From NCBI GenBank assembly GCA_963823095.1, contig CAWGKI010000001.1:1240001-1304000 (forward strand): DNA of 64,000 nt, written 5' to 3'. This stretch comes from CAIVVT01 sp963823095 (GTDB taxonomy: Bacteria > Acidobacteriota > Terriglobia > Bryobacterales > Bryobacteraceae). Of the stretch, positions 41,864 through 49,646 are shown one piece after another. A model generated the notes under the pieces. The model was not told the DNA's origin. It made no database searches and worked only from the letters and a program-made list of their open reading frames with translations. The position numbers and the translations under genes are program-made. Positions within the stretch are counted from its first letter, which is position 1; every line of letters starts with the position of its first letter.

Positions 41864-42271
41864 CTAAGCTGCAGCGCTAGTCCGGGCTTTCGTCTGGCCA
41901 TACCGATCGAACACCCGTTCCAGAAGCTCTTCCGGGCAGGGCTCCGGGAGCAACTCATAGCCGCCCTGGGAAAACACGTCCATCCACAGATGAAGGGTGG
42001 ATCGGCCGCTGCAGACTACGCGTACCGCATCCGGATTGATGGCAGACGCTGAGTGGAACACTTCACGCCACGTGCCGTCCGGCAAGGTGTCCTGCGTGAT
42101 GACTATTCCGGGAGTGTTGGTCCGCAGAGCGGCTTCGGCCTCGGAACACCGGCTGGCGGCGACGACGCTCCAACCGCGCCGGACACACTGCTCAAGAACG
42201 AAGTTTGCGACTGGCTTCGCGGTGACGATCAGGATCGAATTGCCTTCCCCTTCATGTGATTCGGGTGTCAT
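41864..42271 (-). CDS. Degenerate receiver-domain protein
   Basis: The 135-residue protein follows the CheY fold: ILIVTAKPVANFVLEQCVRR, AEAALRTNTPGIVITQDTLP, VRVVCSGRSTLHLWMDVFSQ and GGYELLPEPCPEELLERVFD. The acidic pocket is gone (VTAKP for VDDDP). The phosphoacceptor position reads Gln (ITQDTLPDG, with Asp shifted by one), and the conserved Lys is Leu. It is therefore a pseudo-receiver that likely acts without phosphorylation. It is the last gene of the long minus-strand string starting at the ArsR gene. Confidence 0.72.
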   Translation of the reverse strand: MTPESHEGEGNSILIVTAKPVANFVLEQCVRRGWSVVAASRCSEAEAALRTNTPGIVITQDTLPDGTWREVFHSASAINPDAVRVVCSGRSTLHLWMDVFSQGGYELLPEPCPEELLERVFDRYGQTKARTSAAA

Positions 42272-42447
42272 CTTTCCATGCCTCCAGCCGTCGCAAACCT
42301 GGGGCCGTCAGCGCCCCGATCATTGTGACCAGCTCCATCATGGTGGCCTCGCTCATAGGGATGTGCAAATCAAAGAAACGTGACGGAGACGCCGCGAACC
42401 ACTTGAATATCCTGGCCGGGCGAAATCCCGATTCCACCGCACGGCGG

Positions 42448-43629
42448 TTACGGGAGCAACTGGAAGTAGCCAGCCACCGCGCCGATCGCCAGGACGAATG
42501 CGGGATGCCATCGCAATAGCTGCAGTAATGCAAATGAGAGAACGAGCAGCGCGTAGCCGTGCCACGAGATGAGTGCGCCCCGTCCGAGCAGCAGGGCCGC
42601 GCTGAGGATCAGACCTGCGACCGCTGGGTTCACTCCAGCCAGGAACCGTTGGGCGCGTTGGTCACCCCTGAAGCGGGCGTATTGATGGCTGATCGCGAGC
42701 ATCAGTAGAATGCCCGGAGCGAAAAGCGATACCGTGGCGACGAGGGCGCCCGCCGCGCCAGCCAGATGGTATCCGGCGAAAGTGGCCAGAACCGCGATCG
42801 GCCCCGGAGTCAGATTGCTGATGGCGACGCCGTCGAGAAACTCCTGCGGCTTCAACCAGCCAAGTTGTATAACCAGCCGGTGGTGAAGCACGGGTACGAG
42901 GACGAATCCGCCACCAAAGAACACCAGGCCAATCTTAAAGAATGTGACGATAATCGAGGACATCGGCGCCGCGACGGGCAAGGCTAAAAACAACAACTTG
43001 CCGGCACTCCGTTCCGCGGGCTTTTCCGGCAGGGGTGGCAGGTTGTGGGCAGTCGCTCGCGCAGGCAGAAGGAACCCGGCAACTCCCGCCGCCAGGAGCA
43101 CCCACACGGTGTTCAGGTGGCTGACACCGGCCGCGAGAGCACCCATCCCGATCAGTATGGCCGGCCACGAGCGCAGCACATTCTTGCCGATGGACCAGGC
43201 AGCGCTCAGAATCAGTGCGATCACCACTGGTGCGAGCCCGGCCACAGTGCTCTGCAACGCAGGCACCGCGTGGTAGCGGAAATAGAGGTCCGAGAGGAGG
43301 ATAACCATCGCCACCGAGGGCGCCAGAAATGCGCCAGCGGAAAGCAGAGCACCCGCTACGCCGAACAGGCGGTAGCCAATGAAGATCGCCACGTTTACCG
43401 CGAACGAACCCAGGACCTGTCCGAGTCCGACGCTACTCACGAACTCATCGAGGGGGAGGAGGCGCCGCTTCCGCACGAACTCCTCTTCCATGAGTGCGAG
43501 GACTGCCATGCCTCCGCCGAAGCCGATGCCGCCGATCTTCAGAAAGGCCAGCAGCAGGCGACCAAGGGAAATAGTCGCGGCGCCGTCATCCAGTTGCGCG
43601 GAAGCCGCCTTAGGCTGCGCTGCCTGCAT
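42448..43629 (-). CDS. Chromate transporter-family (ChrA/CHR) membrane protein
   Basis: Start at ATG 43627-43629 (MQAAQPKAAS), shortly after TTGGAGG. The protein has two CHR domains in tandem. The first carries FLKIGGIGFGGGMAVLALME and FVSSVGLGQVLGSFAVNVAI. The second carries FFKIGLVFFGGGFVLVPVLH and GVAISNLTPGPIAVLATFAG. The paired GFGGG motifs are family landmarks. Long CHR proteins export chromate in proteobacteria, but many homologues have other or unknown anions as substrate. Its position after the thiol/lipoate redox genes may point to a sulfur oxyanion. The start overlaps the end of the lipoate ligase frame. Confidence 0.86.
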   Translation of the reverse strand: MQAAQPKAASAQLDDGAATISLGRLLLAFLKIGGIGFGGGMAVLALMEEEFVRKRRLLPLDEFVSSVGLGQVLGSFAVNVAIFIGYRLFGVAGALLSAGAFLAPSVAMVILLSDLYFRYHAVPALQSTVAGLAPVVIALILSAAWSIGKNVLRSWPAILIGMGALAAGVSHLNTVWVLLAAGVAGFLLPARATAHNLPPLPEKPAERSAGKLLFLALPVAAPMSSIIVTFFKIGLVFFGGGFVLVPVLHHRLVIQLGWLKPQEFLDGVAISNLTPGPIAVLATFAGYHLAGAAGALVATVSLFAPGILLMLAISHQYARFRGDQRAQRFLAGVNPAVAGLILSAALLLGRGALISWHGYALLVLSFALLQLLRWHPAFVLAIGAVAGYFQLLP

Positions 43630-44324
43630 CATGCCTCCAATCGCCAGGCGGCGATTCCCGGCCACTCCCGTTCGCTTCTCCGAACACTTCTCGCGCCGCA
43701 TTGAGCGCCACACCTTCGATGGCAGCGCGATCTGCATCCAGGCCGAGCGAACGCAGCGTGACCATGAAGTCGCGGTGATTACGCCTCCGTCTGTAGACGG
43801 GCTCTCGCGGTGGATGTTTCAACACGGACTCCGCCAAGCCATAATCGAAGTCGACGAGCAACGTTCCGTGGACGAGCGATCGCTTTCCACCGTCGGGCCT
43901 GCGCGTTCCCGGAGATCTTCCGGTCACCCACCGCCACGTCCGACGTCCCTTCCCAGGCTTCCAACCACCCCAAAGGCCGAGAGCATCGCGCGAATCAGCT
44001 CGATGCCCGGACGAAAGCCGGCCTTGGGGTCCAAGCTCGCGGGCGCAGGCGTGATGAGCGAGTAGTTCAGCACGCCGCTGGTCTGGAGCACGCTGCCTCC
44101 GCCGGTGGACCGTTTGAGTACGTCCACGCCCAGTCTGGCGCAGGCCTCGCGCGTCTACGACCTGTTCCGGCCGCTCGCTGGAGCCGATCACCACCGCTGG
44201 CGGCCCTCCCCACCAGAACCGCAGACGGCGGAGTCCAGTGGCCCATGCCGAGCGCGCCGCAGCATCGTCTATAGCGAGGTTCTCAGCTACGGTCGGGGCC
44301 GACCAGCACATCGACTTCCATCAT
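43610..44324 (-). pseudogene. Lipoate-protein ligase A-like gene, broken by several single-base indels
   Basis: Minus-strand frames together spell a complete ligase. They read VDVLVGPDRS, AENLAIDDAAARS, LRFWWGGPPAVVIGSSE and ARLGVDVLKRSTGGGSVLQT. Then come SGVLNYSLITPAP, WLEAWEGTSDVAVGDRKISG, NAQARR, HGTLLVDFDYGLAESVLKHP and REPVYR. RSTGGGSV and DRKISGNAQ are the lipoyl-AMP and catalytic-Lys motifs of LplA. Each frame change is +1, near 44290, 44150, 43966-43971 (GGGGTGG) and 43884-43886 (AAA), so one extra base at each would restore it. Start ATG 44322-44324 overlaps the stop of the upstream DGC gene. It would load lipoate on the GcvH-like carrier encoded two genes upstream. I mark it as broken, but sequence error is likely. 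Confidence 0.75.
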
Positions 44325-45027
44325 TTTGCCGGGCCGCCGCCCTGCCTGAAATCCTGGTACGCCTCCAGCAAGGCGTCTCCTGATATTCAGCTTCTTCCTC
44401 CGGCAGGATGCGGTGGTATGATCTTCACCGCCTCAAGCAAAGCTGCGCATCCCTGGCTGTCTGCGGGAATGTTGCTTTCGACGCACTGCTCAAAGATCAG
44501 CGCCAAGCCCGGGATGGTGACCGACGGCGCCTTGAATCGTCAGTCTTCCCGCCCGGCAGAGGGCTCGAGCACGAGCACTGGGCGCCAATCGAAACAAGAG
44601 CCGTGGCATCATGCGGCCTCGTCTCCGCCAAAACGGTGTCCACCTCGGCGGCGATCCGTTCCGCGACGGCCCAGACCGCTTCCTTGTCCGGCTGGGAGGC
44701 GTCCCGCGACGAGCGATGGCAGCCCATGGCCTGGGTTCCGAGGATATCGGTGACCACCAGTGCTGAACTGACCGGACCGCTGTGCTCTTCCGTGCCCCAC
44801 TTGGCGCACTGCTTTGCGCACCCGTCAATGGTGATCGTCGGATGCGTCTTGGCGAAGTTCCGTTCCGCTTCATTCCCGGAGAGGAAGAGCGGCAGACAGA
44901 GCGTGACTGTGGCATTCGGACGCAGCAGTTCGAGCACCCGGCGCGTCGCCAGGCGCGAGATCGTCCCCTCGGCAATCGCCTCGCCGCTGCAGGAGATGAT
45001 GCCAACCTTCGTCATTTCCGCGCTCAT
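44321..45027 (-). CDS. DGC-domain (putative zinc-binding) protein, C-terminal frame disturbed
   Basis: Start at ATG 45025-45027 after GGAGG, overlapping the previous stop (ATGA). The clear part has VGIISCSGEAIAEGTISRLA, TVTLCLPLFLSGNEAERNFA and HPTITIDGCAKQCAKWG, the DGCxxxC metal site. GPVSSALVVTDILG follows. The open frame ends at 44497, but homologous-looking sequence goes on in other frames (VTIPGLALIFEQCVESNIPA, LLEAVKII, then LLEAYQDFRQGGG) to a stop at 44321 that overlaps the ligase start. I therefore extend it. At least two indels lie near 44555 and 44400-44430. The family's function is unknown; it binds zinc or Fe through cysteines. Confidence 0.68.
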
Positions 45028-45452
45028 CGGATCACCTCCCGATCCGCGCGCAAACGCCCTGCTTCGCAGGCAACCGAATCGGCGATCTCCCGCGTGATAA
45101 TCCATCCGTCCTCGGTCAACGCGGTAGCATTGCCCGGTTTCGCGCCGCGATGGTTCTTGAAGGCCTCCGCCACCTGGACCGCCTTGGCCACTCGTCCGCC
45201 GGCCATCGCCACGTTCTTCTCCGCGCATGCCTTGGCGCATCCGTCGATGGTGATGCAGGCGTGGCTTCGGACCGCCGCAACTGCCTCCGAGTCGCCCTTC
45301 ACCAGCAAGGCGAGACATAGCGTATCCGTTCGCCCTGGGGCCATTTCATCGGTCACCAGATACGCCGCTTCACGGCTCATCATCCCGTGGACTTTGCCAA
45401 TCCCGCTGCACGGGATGACCAGCACAGGATTCTCAATAGCCTCATTCATCAT
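45024..45452 (-). CDS. DGC-domain (putative zinc-binding) protein
   Basis: The start is ATG 45450-45452 or the next codon, after GGAAGAG. The 142-residue protein has PVLVIPCSGIGKVHGMMSRE, TDTLCLALLVKGDSEAVAAV and ACITIDGCAKACAEKNVAMA, with the DGCxxxC site and an upstream Cys in PCSG. It is a paralogue of the genes on both sides; three copies in a row suggest they form a complex or successive carriers. It overlaps the next gene by four bases. Confidence 0.8.
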   Translation of the reverse strand: MMNEAIENPVLVIPCSGIGKVHGMMSREAAYLVTDEMAPGRTDTLCLALLVKGDSEAVAAVRSHACITIDGCAKACAEKNVAMAGGRVAKAVQVAEAFKNHRGAKPGNATALTEDGWIITREIADSVACEAGRLRADREVIR

Positions 45453-45465
45453 CCGACTCTTCCTC

Positions 45466-46311
45466 TTATTCCTCGGCTGCCTTGCGCTTGACGATTTCGG
45501 CATACGCCGCCGGATCCAGCAGTAACTCCTGGTCTTGCGGCCACGCGGTCAATCTCATTTCCACCAGCCATCCGGCACCGTAAGGATCTTCATTGATCAG
45601 CCCGGGGTTATCGACCACGGCGGGATTCACCGCGACCACCGTGCCGCTGACGGGTGCAATGATTTCAAACACTGCTTTGGCCGACTCGAGGCTGCCCAGT
45701 TCGCCGAACTGCTCCACGATCGCATCCAATCTGGGCGTATCGAAGTAGCTGATGTCGGTGAGCTTCTGCTGCATGTAATCGGAGATGCCCACACGCGCTG
45801 CGCCGTCCAGTACGCGGGCCCAGACATCGTTCTCGTTGAACATGTAATCCACCACGGGAATCCGGAATTCGAACTTGTCGTGCGTCACCACGAGATATTC
45901 CGTTGGTGTTTCGAAGTCCGCCTCCGGTTCGGCGGCTATCGCTGGCGCATTGAGGCTGCGGACCAGTTCATCGACGATCGTCTGGGCCAGCGCCAGACCA
46001 CCTGGCCCCAGGCTGAGTGTGGATTCCAATGGCTGGCCGGAGGCTTTCACGGCATCCGACACCAGCACCTTCCGCTCCACTTTCGCATCCAACCGGGTGG
46101 CGAGTTTCGTGGCGCATCGCGTCGAACATCCATCGACAACGATCAGCGAACTATCGGCGAGAGCCTTTGTGTAGCGCGCCGGCGCGCGATTCAGCAGCAC
46201 CGGGCAGATGATTTCACTTCCGGCGGCATCGGCGCCGCGGATCGCCACTTCCCGCGCGACGGAGCCCTCTGGCTTGTCCAGGCCGTTGCAGGAGAGAATC
46301 GCGCGTTTCAT
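45466..46311 (-). CDS. DGC-domain protein fused to a GcvH-like lipoyl carrier
   Basis: The true start is ATG 46309-46311, overlapping the ferredoxin stop (ATGA). Residues 1-120 are a DGC domain: ILSCNGLDKPEGSVAREVAI and LIVVDGCSTRCATKLATRL, with Cys 8, 36, 62 and 66. Residues about 135-281 are a glycine-cleavage H-like domain: THDKFEFRIPVVDYMFNEND, VGISDYMQQKLTDISYFDTP, LESAKAVFEIIAPVSGTVVA and LINEDPYGAGWLVEMRL. The lipoylation Lys is at about 212 in ESAKAVFEI. No other glycine cleavage gene is present, and a lipoate ligase lies three genes downstream. This suggests a lipoyl carrier for thiol or sulfur chemistry rather than glycine breakdown, as in sHdr systems. Confidence 0.84.
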   Translation of the reverse strand: MKRAILSCNGLDKPEGSVAREVAIRGADAAGSEIICPVLLNRAPARYTKALADSSLIVVDGCSTRCATKLATRLDAKVERKVLVSDAVKASGQPLESTLSLGPGGLALAQTIVDELVRSLNAPAIAAEPEADFETPTEYLVVTHDKFEFRIPVVDYMFNENDVWARVLDGAARVGISDYMQQKLTDISYFDTPRLDAIVEQFGELGSLESAKAVFEIIAPVSGTVVAVNPAVVDNPGLINEDPYGAGWLVEMRLTAWPQDQELLLDPAAYAEIVKRKAAEE

Positions 46312-46596
46312 TTGGCAGCCGCTCCCTCGCGGATCTGTTTGATCAGCGCGATGGTCTCCGGCTTGTCTGGGAAATGAGATCGCATCCGGCCCGCAGGTCT
46401 TCGAGCACGCCCGGCAGAACACCACGCAGTTCGTTGGGGTCGCAACGACCAGTTTGCGATCTCCCTCACGCCGCTCGAAAACGCGATGGGGGCAAAACGC
46501 GTCGCACTCCATGCAGAAGGTGCACTTGTCGTAGTCGATCGTGGGGAACCAGGGGATTTGGTCCCGCGGCACTCCCATGAAAGTCGTCTCAGCCAT
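46308..46596 (-). CDS. Ferredoxin-like protein with two [4Fe-4S] sites (one indel near its end)
   Basis: The protein begins MAETTFMGVPRDQIPWFPTI and has CTFCMECDAFCP (Cys 25, 28, 31, 35) and CVVFCRACSKTCGPDAI (Cys 57, 61, 64, 68), two cluster sites. After ISFP the main frame runs on into the next gene. Removing one C of CCC (GGG at 46369-46371 on the plus strand) gives DKPETIALIKQIREGAAAK and a stop at 46308 that overlaps the next start, clearly the natural end. It would carry electrons within the HdrA-like/lipoyl cluster. It overlaps the preceding gene by eight bases. Confidence 0.83.
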
Positions 46597-46966
46597 CTTC
46601 TTTCACCCCCATTTCACGCAGCGCAGTGGAGACTTTTTGGATAGCCGCGTCGGTGGTCATGTCCCGGATGTCCAGCGGGGTCATGTCCCGCTTCACGTCC
46701 ATTCCCTTTTCGGCGAAGGCGTCGCGGAACATCTTGTATTGCATATTCGGAGCGCAGGCCGCGATAACCAGCGGCCGTTTCGCCTGGAGAAGATCGGCCA
46801 GGAACCGGTCGCCATCCTCTTCGCAGAGTTGCGGATGGATGACTCCGAACTCAACCGGCAGTTCAACGCGCGCGCTGTTGATGAAGTCCCAGATGTCCAT
46901 CTTCTCGAACCCTGGACACTTGCCTGTGCAAACGCACATAAGTAAGCCGGGACGTTGTCCGGCCAT
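46589..46966 (-). CDS. Small protein similar to the N-terminal part of HdrA
   Basis: The 125-residue protein starts GLLMCVCTGKCPGFEKMDIW and continues FGVIHPQLCEEDGDRFLADL, RPLVIAACAPNMQYKMFRDA and GMDVKRDMTPLDIRDMTT. The order CxCxxxC, then a lone Cys, then VIAACxPxxxxxxFR, parallels the N-terminal domain of heterodisulfide reductase subunit A, where VVASCSPRTHEPLFR is typical and cysteines bind an extra cluster. Five cysteines (11, 13, 17, 48, 71) are present. No flavin domain follows. GGAGG stands seven bases before the start, directly after the thioredoxin-like stop. The assignment is by pattern only. Confidence 0.66.
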   Translation of the reverse strand: MAGQRPGLLMCVCTGKCPGFEKMDIWDFINSARVELPVEFGVIHPQLCEEDGDRFLADLLQAKRPLVIAACAPNMQYKMFRDAFAEKGMDVKRDMTPLDIRDMTTDAAIQKVSTALREMGVKEDG

Positions 46967-47215
46967 TTATCGCCTCCGACGCCGCCAGCAGATCTGCTTG
47001 ATTTCTCCGACGGAGGGCACGCGTCCGGCTGCTTTTACCTGCCCGTCGATGACCAGACCCGGCGTCATGAGGATTCGGAACTTGATGATGTCCTCGATCT
47101 CCGTGACTTTCTCGACGTCGGCTTCGATGCCGAGTTCCTGAACAGCCTTCTCGGTGTTGGACATCAGATCACGGCACCGAGAGCACCCCGTGCCTAGGAT
47201 TTGTATCTTAATCAC
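46967..47215 (-). CDS. Small thioredoxin-like CxxC protein
   Basis: GTG 47213-47215 is preferred as start since AAGGAAACGCT precedes it and the protein then opens with the family's usual MIKIQILGTGC. The active site is GTGCSRCRDL, with KVTEIEDIIKFRILMTPGLV and DGQVKAAGRVPSVGEIKQI following, the glutaredoxin/thioredoxin fold with cis-Pro in MTPG. At about 82 residues it matches the redox-active disulfide protein family found with ArsF/ArsG-like genes. It likely reduces disulfides for the neighbouring membrane protein or DGC proteins. Confidence 0.82.
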   Translation of the reverse strand: MIKIQILGTGCSRCRDLMSNTEKAVQELGIEADVEKVTEIEDIIKFRILMTPGLVIDGQVKAAGRVPSVGEIKQICWRRRRR

Positions 47216-47344
47216 AGCGTTTCCTTCCATTGAATGCGCGCTGCCGGCAGAGTCTGGCCGAGCAGCAGCGGAACATACCGACTGCAGGCTCTTGGTTGCC
47301 TGCCACGCCCGATTCGAGACTCCTCATCGCCAATCTCTCCCTTC

Positions 47345-48037
47345 TCACAGGGACACTTCGAAGATGTATGTGAGGCAGTAATAGCCGCCGACCCCAATGA
47401 AAACTGCGCCTGTAATGCGGCGCGCCCAAGCCTCAAACCGGCTGAGGACGTTGAACATCCTGCCAACCGCGTTCGCTCCGATGGCCAGAGCGACAGCAAA
47501 TGCGAACACAGGCAAAGCGGTTCCGATACCGTAGACCACAGGCAGAATTACGCTCGATCTGGACTTCAAGGCCAGCGGGATGAGGCTGCCGAAGAACAGC
47601 GCGGCGGAGGTTGGGCAGAGCGAGAGCGCGAACACCACACCGAGCAATCCACCGCCCCAAATGCCCCAGCGCTCGGCTCGCCTTTGCAGGCCGCCGCTGA
47701 TTCCACCACCGCGCGATGGAATACGAATCAGGTCGAGGAGCAAAACGCCCGTGCTAATCAATGCCGGGCCGAGAATCTGATTCATGCGTTCCTGAAGTAT
47801 CAGAGACACGCCCGGCGCGCTCAGCAGGCTCGCCAGCATCAAAATTCCCAGGACCAGGTAGGCTACGCTGCGGCCAACCGCATAGACCAGACCGGTCAGC
47901 AGAACCCGCCGGGGACTCCCGAGGCCACGCGAAATGAACGACATCGCCGCGACGTTCGTAGCCAGCGGGCAGGGACTGATCGAGGTCAGAAAACCGAGCC
48001 AGAGCGCTGAGCCGAGCGCCATCCCCATGCCGTCCAT
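47345..48037 (-). CDS. ArsG/CcdA-like membrane protein (DsbD-type transmembrane domain)
   Basis: Start at ATG 48035-48037, overlapping the ArsF-like stop (TAATG). The 230 residues have about six membrane helices. Two cysteine/proline motifs characterise CcdA/DsbD-like electron carriers and the ArsG family: GFLTSISPCPLATNVAAMSF and FALSLCPTSAALFFGSLIPL. Homologues called ArsG are reported as permeases for trivalent aromatic arsenicals beside ArsE and ArsF; others pass thiol electrons through the membrane. Which applies here is unknown. The three-gene order ArsF, ArsG, CxxC protein matches known ars clusters. Confidence 0.78.
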   Translation of the reverse strand: MDGMGMALGSALWLGFLTSISPCPLATNVAAMSFISRGLGSPRRVLLTGLVYAVGRSVAYLVLGILMLASLLSAPGVSLILQERMNQILGPALISTGVLLLDLIRIPSRGGGISGGLQRRAERWGIWGGGLLGVVFALSLCPTSAALFFGSLIPLALKSRSSVILPVVYGIGTALPVFAFAVALAIGANAVGRMFNVLSRFEAWARRITGAVFIGVGGYYCLTYIFEVSL

Positions 48038-48510
48038 TACAACCTGGCGAGGTAACTTCGAACCTCTTCGTCCACGTAGGCCTGGAACTTCGCCTTGTCT
48101 CCGACGAGTTCCCAAACATCGTTAAGGATCTTGTAGGACTGTTGCTTGCCGCCGGCGATATGCACCAGAACGACGGATTTTGTGAACAGCTCGTATTCCT
48201 TAACGAAATGCTTGTTCTCCGGCAATTGAACGTTCACAACGCGCCATTCGAGGCGACCACCGTCGAGATCCTTTCTAAAGTGATTGAAGATGGCTTCATG
48301 CGAATACGCTTCGATCGTCTTGCACGTATTGCAGCGCACCGTGACGTGAAAGTAGTAGGCAATGATTTTGGATGATCCGGCTGCGGGCGTCTGCGCGGTT
48401 TGAGTCTCTGCCGGAGGTGTGCTCCGCTTGTCGTTGCCAGCGCTCAAACAAACCGTGGTTGTCGCGAAAAACGTCGTCAGAAGGAGAAGTATTGCTTTGT
48501 TCGGTGTCAT
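48037..48510 (-). CDS. ArsF-like exported protein
   Basis: Start at ATG 48508-48510, six bases after GAGGGG. A signal peptide (AILLLLTTFFATTTVCLSAG) precedes a Thr/Pro-rich linker. The domain then runs KIIAYYFHVTVRCNTCKTIE, AYSHEAIFNHFRKDLDGGRL, EWRVVNVQLPENKHFVKEYE and LFTKSVVLVHIAGGKQQSY, with a CNTC thioredoxin-type site. This matches the ArsF family described beside ArsE/ArsG in organoarsenical resistance. Its thioredoxin-like fold suggests a periplasmic thiol redox role. Confidence 0.8.
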   Translation of the reverse strand: MTPNKAILLLLTTFFATTTVCLSAGNDKRSTPPAETQTAQTPAAGSSKIIAYYFHVTVRCNTCKTIEAYSHEAIFNHFRKDLDGGRLEWRVVNVQLPENKHFVKEYELFTKSVVLVHIAGGKQQSYKILNDVWELVGDKAKFQAYVDEEVRSYLARL

Positions 48511-48527
48511 GCCGTTCCCCTCGCCAG

Positions 48528-48641
48528 TCAAGATGCTTTGAGCGCCTCGCGCTCGGAGGTTGCGGCGGTATCCGCCGCTCCGGAACAGGAGAACATCAGG
48601 TCTGGATCTCCGGTGCATTTGCATTTCGGTCTCGTCTTCAT
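48528..48641 (-). pseudogene. 37-codon fragment resembling the N-terminus of a DGC protein
   Basis: ATG 48639-48641 opens MKTRPKCKCTGDPDLMFSCS and GAADTAATSEREALKAS before the stop. The CSGAAD stretch, after a short CxC lead, is how full-length DGC zinc-binding proteins of this kind begin. The remainder of such a protein (DGCxxxC region) is missing. It sits between the ArsR and ArsF-like genes in operon direction. It may be a truncated relic or a real mini-protein; the sequence alone cannot decide. Confidence 0.5.
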
Positions 48642-48672
48642 TGGGTTTCTTTCAATAGCAGAACTCGCAGTT

Positions 48673-48999
48673 CTAGCGGAGATTCGCGAGTTCCCACTGC
48701 TCCTTTGCATTGGTTTCAATCACTTCACCGACGCAGTCGAAGAACCGCAACACGCACGGCATCTTCAAGCGGTAGTACACCTGGAGCCCCCGCTTCTCGT
48801 CCTGGATGATCCCGGCAGCCTTGAGCACGGACAAGTGCTTGGAAACCGTAGACATGTCGGCGCCAATCATCTGTGTCAACTCGCAGACACACCGCTCCTT
48901 TTGGGCAAGCTGCTCGACGACCAGGAGCCGGGATGGGTGAGCTAAAGCTTTGAAAACATTAGCTCTAGTTGTCAGTCGTGCCTGTGTCTTGGCATCCAT
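48673..48999 (-). CDS. ArsR-family repressor with CVC metal-site motif
   Basis: The start is probably ATG 48997-48999 (MDAKTQARLTTRANVFKALA). The winged helix has ALAHPSRLLVVEQLAQKERC, VCELTQMIGADMSTVSKHLS and VLKAAGIIQDEKRGLQVYYR. ERCVCELTQ carries the classical CxC sensor pair of ArsR (typical ELCVCDL), and two more cysteines follow (PCVLRFFDCV). It heads the minus-strand gene string and is the likely regulator of it. Tandem TTGGCAAA repeats at about 49020-49040 on the minus strand could be its operator, with weak support. Confidence 0.88.
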   Translation of the reverse strand: MDAKTQARLTTRANVFKALAHPSRLLVVEQLAQKERCVCELTQMIGADMSTVSKHLSVLKAAGIIQDEKRGLQVYYRLKMPCVLRFFDCVGEVIETNAKEQWELANLR

Positions 49000-49229
49000 T
49001 GCTCTTAGCTTACTGCTATTTTGCCAATTTGCCAAGTATACAAAATGGACACGCTTCGACCCGGAGATGCACGTCTTCGGTCATGCGTTGGCGAAGCGAT
49101 GTCCGGAGACGCATGGATGTCAACGGCTGAATCCCATAGGATTATGGCGCCCGTACCGCCTGCGGCATTGTGGCATGGACTAGAGTCGGGAACTTGCGGT
49201 TGGCACTTCGGGCTGAGCGCAGGTTTCTG

Positions 49230-49571
49230 TTAGACTCGCGCGTCCAGTGCGCTCAATTGGGAGCGGATCTGCTGGCGTGCGCTCGCGCACACCAGATCAC
49301 AGAGCTTAAACACGACAGGATCGGCGATGGAGTAGTAAACGCTAATCCCATCCCTGCGCCGCTTGACGAGTCCACCCTCATAGAGCGCATTCAGATGTCT
49401 GGAGATGTTGGGCTGGTTGCCGTGCAGCGTCTCGGCCAATTCGTTGACGGCTAGCTCATTCGACTCAAGGAGCTGCAGCAGCCTTAAGCGAACAGGCTCT
49501 CCCAGCAGACGGAATCGACGCGCGACCACGTCCAGCGTCTCGTCGGTCAGTTGAGTTTTCTTGGATGCCAT
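49230..49571 (-). CDS. ArsR-family repressor (second)
   Basis: Start at ATG 49569-49571 (MASKKTQLTDETLDVVARRF). The winged helix is FRLLGEPVRLRLLQLLESNE, LAVNELAETLHGNQPNISRH and LNALYEGGLVKRRRDGISVY. It has no CxC at the recognition helix; the only cysteines are in KLCDLVCAS near the C-terminus, reminiscent of redox- or sulfide-sensing ArsR members (SqrR/BigR type). It is divergent from the nine-heme cytochrome gene, with a palindrome over that gene's promoter. Confidence 0.87.
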   Translation of the reverse strand: MASKKTQLTDETLDVVARRFRLLGEPVRLRLLQLLESNELAVNELAETLHGNQPNISRHLNALYEGGLVKRRRDGISVYYSIADPVVFKLCDLVCASARQQIRSQLSALDARV

Positions 49572-49617
49572 GAGCCCACCCTTCACAGCAATTCAACTAT
49601 ATCACCGAAATCTCTTA

Positions 49618-49646
49618 TTGACTATATTCGCATATGCGCATATGCT
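49618..49646 (+). promoter_or_regulatory. Promoter with palindromic operator, driving the nine-heme cytochrome gene
   Basis: TTGACT (49618-49623) and TATGCT (49641-49646) are 17 bases apart, a good sigma-70-type promoter. The 16 bases at 49630-49645, GCATATGCGCATATGC, form a perfect palindrome made of two GCATATGC units and cover the -10 region. This is where a divergent ArsR repressor (start 49571) would bind. Confidence 0.68.
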
